Shown in pieces: positions 5,510 through 7,664 of a DNA stretch of 7,664 bases. The stretch is from positions 1-7,664 of the forward strand of contig DAOWDD010000017.1 in the NCBI GenBank assembly GCA_030639215.1. Reading direction: 5' to 3'. Numbering within the stretch: the stretch's first letter is position 1; each line of letters begins with the position of its first letter. The notes under the pieces were generated by a model. The model saw only the letters and a program-made list of their open reading frames with translations, did no database searches and was not told the origin of the DNA. The DNA is from Dehalococcoidia bacterium (GTDB lineage: Bacteria > Chloroflexota > Dehalococcoidia > Dehalococcoidales > UBA5760). A program made the translations under genes and the position numbers.

Positions 5510-7087
5510 ATGACATTAACAAGGTATAACGCCACGGCGGCAACACTAACCAAGAACAGGACAGGTGGTGACTGGTGTCCCATAAGTGGGATGTGTGTTA
5601 CCTGCGTAGAGGGCTGCACGGGTATGTGCGAGGTTGGCCGAAGCGCCTACCGTGGCCGGGAGGTTATCTACCCGCAGCCGTTTGGTATTATAACCACCGC
5701 TTCACAGAAGGACTACCCCATTGACCTATCCCACTTTAACATAATGGGAACGGCCGTCGGTGCGGTCGGCATAGAAGAGGACTCCGATAAGGCCATTTTC
5801 CCTAATGTAAACCTGGAGACAAGGCTCGGCCACGATAAAGGAATCAAACTGCACCTGCCCTTTGTCATCGCCGGTCTGGGTTCCACTAATGTCGCCCTGC
5901 GGAACTGGGACGGCCTGGCCGTCGGCGCCGCAATTACTGGTACAATACTCACCATCGGCGAAAACGTCTGCGGTATGGATGTCGACTCCAAGATAGAGAG
6001 AGGCAGGGTCATCCACTCACCCGACCTCGAAAACCGCGTCAGGATTTTCAAGAAGTGGCAGCGTGACGGCTACGGCACCATCGTGGTGCAGGCCAATGTC
6101 GAGGATACCCGACTCGGTGTCCTGGAGTATGCCATAGAGAAACTCGGCGTCGACGTAGTCGAGATGAAGTGGGGACAGGGTGCCAAGGACATCGGCGGTG
6201 AGGTCAAAATCAAAGACCTGGAAAAGGCGCAGCTCTTAAAGAAGCGGGGCTATCTGCTCGTCCCGGACCCCCTTGACCCGGCGACGATAGAGGAATTCAA
6301 GGATGGTGTCTTTACCGAGTTTGAGCGGCACTCACGGGTTGGCATGGTCACTGAAGAGGACTTTATGGATCGTGTTGAGCAGTTACGTAATGCCGGCGCT
6401 AGGTACATCTCACTTAAGACGGGGGCCTACCGGCCGGCCGACCTCGCCCGTGCCGTCAAGTTCTCTTCGATGGCTAAGGTTGACTACCTCACCGTTGACG
6501 CCGCCGGTGGAGGCACCGGTATGAGCCCATGGCGTATGATGAACGAATGGGGCGTCCCTGGCATTGAGCTATGGTCACTGCTCCACAGCTACTGTGAGCG
6601 TCTCGCCGGGAAGAGTGAATATGTGCCTGACATTATCCTGGCTGGTGGATTTACCCTGGAAGACCAGATGTTCAAGGGCATAGCGCTGGCAGCCCCTTAT
6701 GTTAAAGCAATCGGCATGGCGCGGTCGCCACTGGCTGCGGTAATGGTCGCCAAGACCCTGGGCAACACTATCGACAGCGGACAGCTACCCATCCACCTCG
6801 AACGGCTGGGCAGAACGAGGGAGGACGTCTTCGTCACCGCAGACGCACTGAAGAGGGAATACGGCGCGGACTATGATAAAATCCCCACCGCCGCTATCGG
6901 GCTCTATACCTACTACGAACGGCTCGCCCACGGACTGCGCCAGTTGATGAACGGCTCACGAAAGTTTGCCCTGGAGTATATCGCTCGTAGCGACATTGCA
7001 GCACTGACCCCGGAAGCCGCCAGAGTGAGCGGCATTCCCCTCGTCTCAGACCTGGACGTAGAAGAGGTGGAGAAAATCCTGGGCTAA
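5510..7087 (+). CDS. Glutamate-synthase-like FMN-binding protein with N-terminal Cys cluster
   Basis: The protein resembles the FMN-binding (beta/alpha)8 domain of the glutamate synthase large subunit (GltB central domain), in a 525-residue stand-alone form. Visible barrel motifs are G-Q-G-A-K-D-I-G-G-E-V-K (222-233), S-L-K-T-G-A-Y-R (301-308), D-A-A-G-G-G-T-G-M-S-P (330-340), L-A-G-G-F (377-381) and I-G-M-A-R-S-P (401-407). An N-terminal cluster has C23, C29, C32, C36 and C40 and could hold an Fe-S centre. The canonical 3Fe-4S cysteines that follow the FMN barrel in GltB are missing: no cysteine occurs after C362. There is no glutaminase domain, no C-terminal GXGXG beta-helix domain, and neither is encoded elsewhere in the window. 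AAGGAGGT (5498-5505) sits 4 nt before the ATG. Glutamate synthesis is possible only with partners encoded elsewhere; another FMN-dependent oxidoreduction is equally open. Confidence 0.82.
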   Translation: MTLTRYNATAATLTKNRTGGDWCPISGMCVTCVEGCTGMCEVGRSAYRGREVIYPQPFGIITTASQKDYPIDLSHFNIMGTAVGAVGIEEDSDKAIFPNVNLETRLGHDKGIKLHLPFVIAGLGSTNVALRNWDGLAVGAAITGTILTIGENVCGMDVDSKIERGRVIHSPDLENRVRIFKKWQRDGYGTIVVQANVEDTRLGVLEYAIEKLGVDVVEMKWGQGAKDIGGEVKIKDLEKAQLLKKRGYLLVPDPLDPATIEEFKDGVFTEFERHSRVGMVTEEDFMDRVEQLRNAGARYISLKTGAYRPADLARAVKFSSMAKVDYLTVDAAGGGTGMSPWRMMNEWGVPGIELWSLLHSYCERLAGKSEYVPDIILAGGFTLEDQMFKGIALAAPYVKAIGMARSPLAAVMVAKTLGNTIDSGQLPIHLERLGRTREDVFVTADALKREYGADYDKIPTAAIGLYTYYERLAHGLRQLMNGSRKFALEYIARSDIAALTPEAARVSGIPLVSDLDVEEVEKILG

Positions 7088-7101
7088 GCCGCCACGAATT
7101 G

Positions 7102-7157
7102 TAACAAAAGCAAGGATGCTGATAGTGCCTATGTATTAAACTACAGCGCCCTTGCTT
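7102..7157 (-). terminator. Minus-strand terminator-like hairpin behind the LysR remnant
   Basis: AAGCAAGG (7108-7115) pairs with CCTTGCTT (7150-7157), extended inward by GCTG (7118-7121) with CAGC (7144-7147) and TAG (7123-7125) with CTA (7141-7143), leaving a 15-nt loop and small internal mismatches. On the minus strand the stem runs straight into CTTTTGTT, a T-rich tail, so it fits a terminator for the decayed lysR gene whose stop lies in the stem. On the plus strand the tail is A-rich, so it would act there at most as a 3' stabilising structure for the FMN protein mRNA. Confidence 0.5.
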
Positions 7158-7372
7158 GAATAAAAGCGATAAACTCCTCGAGCAGTCGAGAGACAACCCT
7201 TTCCCTTCGATAGATACAGAAGAAGTCGCGGCTTAACCTTAACCCATCAACCGTGACCGCTTTGACCAGACCAAGGGCCAGGCTCTTCTTGATTGCCAGG
7301 TTCGAGACAAAGGCAAATCATTGACCAGTTTCCGACTGTATTCAAAGAGCACCTTTGTCAATGGAGCGGGGT
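7141..7372 (-). pseudogene. Remnant of a LysR-type transcriptional regulator (C-terminal end)
   Basis: Read on the minus strand, 7141-7317 encodes an open C-terminal segment ending at TAG (7141-7143): F-A-F-V-S-N-L-A-I-K-K, then a V-D-G-L-R-L-S-R-D-F-F region, then L-L-E-E-F-I-A-F-I. This matches the end of a LysR effector-binding domain, where G-x-G-F-A-F-V-S is followed by the last strand and helix. A TGA at 7318-7320 stands where the family has a glycine (GGA). Further upstream, reading through two apparent single-base insertions (in the TTT run near 7340 and the GG near 7330) would give L-L-N-T-V-E-T-G-Q, again LysR-like. The helix-turn-helix and most of the effector domain are gone, replaced by the upstream region of the tusA-like gene. 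The assignment rests on about 60 to 75 residues. It is probably non-functional. Confidence 0.6.
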
Positions 7373-7382
7373 CTGCTATACT
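7355..7382 (+). promoter_or_regulatory. Possible promoter before the TusA-like gene
   Basis: TTGTCA (7355-7360) and TATACT (7377-7382), each five of six to consensus, are separated by 16 bp, with a TG extension before the -10 (TGC at 7374-7376). The expected start would be near 7389, inside or at the end of the Shine-Dalgarno sequence GAGGAGG (7383-7389), which would remove most of it from the mRNA. Good box matches but poor geometry; it may be fortuitous, with real transcription coming from further upstream. Confidence 0.35.
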
Positions 7383-7396
7383 GAGGAGGAGATACG

Positions 7397-7642
7397 GTGA
7401 GCGAAGTCGATGTGCGGGGTTTCTCTTGCCCCATTCCGGTAGTCAAGACCAAGAACGCGATGGAAGAAAGTCCGGGTGAAGCGCTAACCGTGCTGGTGGA
7501 AAGTGCCGTTTCCAGAGAAGACGTGCCCCGACTTGCTCAGAGCAAGGGATATTCGGTAGAAGCAGAAGAGCCCTCAGGCGGGTACCGTCTTGTGCTCCAT
7601 CCACCTGGGAAGGACATAGAGGGAGGTGAGCAGAATGGGTGA
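7397..7642 (+). CDS. TusA/YedF-family sulfur-carrier-like protein
   Basis: This small (81-residue) cytoplasmic protein of the TusA/SirA/YedF family transfers sulfur, or is linked to selenium handling, through one cysteine in a C-P-x-P motif. Here D-V-R-G-F-S-C-P-I-P at residues 5-14 places the active cysteine at Cys11. The segment V-L-V-E-S-A-V-S-R-E-D-V (about 32-43) and the S-G-G-Y-R-L-V-L strand (60-67) resemble the N-terminal domain of YedF more than classical TusA. The GTG start is set by GAGGAGG (7383-7389), 7 nt upstream. The YedF C-terminal DsrE-like domain is absent, so this is a single-domain form. It overlaps the next start by 8 bp, indicating coupled expression. The specific role (tRNA thiolation, Fe-S or molybdenum cofactor supply, selenium) cannot be told from sequence. 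Confidence 0.85.
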   Translation: MSEVDVRGFSCPIPVVKTKNAMEESPGEALTVLVESAVSREDVPRLAQSKGYSVEAEEPSGGYRLVLHPPGKDIEGGEQNG

Positions 7643-7664
7643 TGCGGAGAGGCTACGTCTCACC
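7635..7664 (+). CDS. Start of a further gene, possibly selenide-water dikinase (3' truncated)
   Basis: An ATG at 7635 follows a strong Shine-Dalgarno site, GGAGGTGA (7622-7629), and overlaps the end of the TusA-like gene by 8 bp. Only ten codons are visible, M-G-D-A-E-R-L-R-L-T. The ending R-L-T resembles the start of SelD proteins (I-R-L-T-Q in the Escherichia coli protein), and YedF-type genes often neighbour selD. Presence of a gene start is well supported; the SelD identity is a guess from three residues and context. Confidence 0.55.
   Translation, partial: MGDAERLRLT

Noticed and set aside
1..7664. Archaeal origin, suggested by NrpR
   Set aside because: A bacterial DNA polymerase III delta gene and a sigma70-type promoter are present in the same window.
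1..7664. CRISPR arrays, tRNA or rRNA genes, insertion sequences
   Set aside because: I saw no regularly spaced repeats, no tRNA-like cloverleaf, no transposase and no flanking terminal repeats.

Overview
The window reads as a bacterial chromosome segment carrying an apparent nitrogen-linked redox operon. It is bacterial because it opens in the 3' half of holA (DNA polymerase III delta) and every gene has a bacterial Shine-Dalgarno site. An NrpR-type repressor, a family best known from methanogenic archaea and only sporadic in bacteria (Dehalococcoides is one known carrier), together with NuoE/NuoF-type diaphorase genes, suggests an anaerobe, possibly of the Dehalococcoidia (Chloroflexota). 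The taxonomic call is inference.

Layout, all genes on the + strand except one remnant. The holA 3' end (3-512) is followed by a weak terminator-like hairpin. The 116-bp gap before nrpR holds a sigma70-type promoter (561-589) and a perfect inverted repeat (588-607) that overlaps its -10 box. It contains GGCA-N6-TGCC, the same layout as known NrpR operators. Then come nrpR (629-1627), hisF (1624-2394), a NuoE-like subunit (2433-2918), a NuoF/HydB-like subunit (2915-4771), a short NuoG-like subunit (4786-5451) and a glutamate-synthase-like FMN protein (5510-7087). Two junctions are ATGA overlaps and the others are gaps of 14 to 58 bp, so one transcript from the nrpR promoter is plausible.

How the genes may work together (inference): NuoE plus NuoF form an NAD(P)H:FMN/Fe-S diaphorase. 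The NuoG-like protein is an Fe-S relay without a catalytic domain. No hydrogenase or complex I membrane subunit is present, and the next gene encodes a glutamate-synthase FMN barrel. The proposal is that electrons move between the pyridine nucleotide pool and this flavoprotein under NrpR (2-oxoglutarate/nitrogen) control. The flavoprotein lacks the glutaminase domain and the usual 3Fe-4S cysteines but has an N-terminal five-cysteine cluster, so its reaction is uncertain.

The 309-bp stretch 7088-7396 holds no intact gene. It carries a minus-strand terminator-like hairpin and a decayed LysR-type regulator 3' end. A TusA/YedF-like gene (7397-7642) follows, overlapping the start of a further gene that may be selD (7635 to the window edge).
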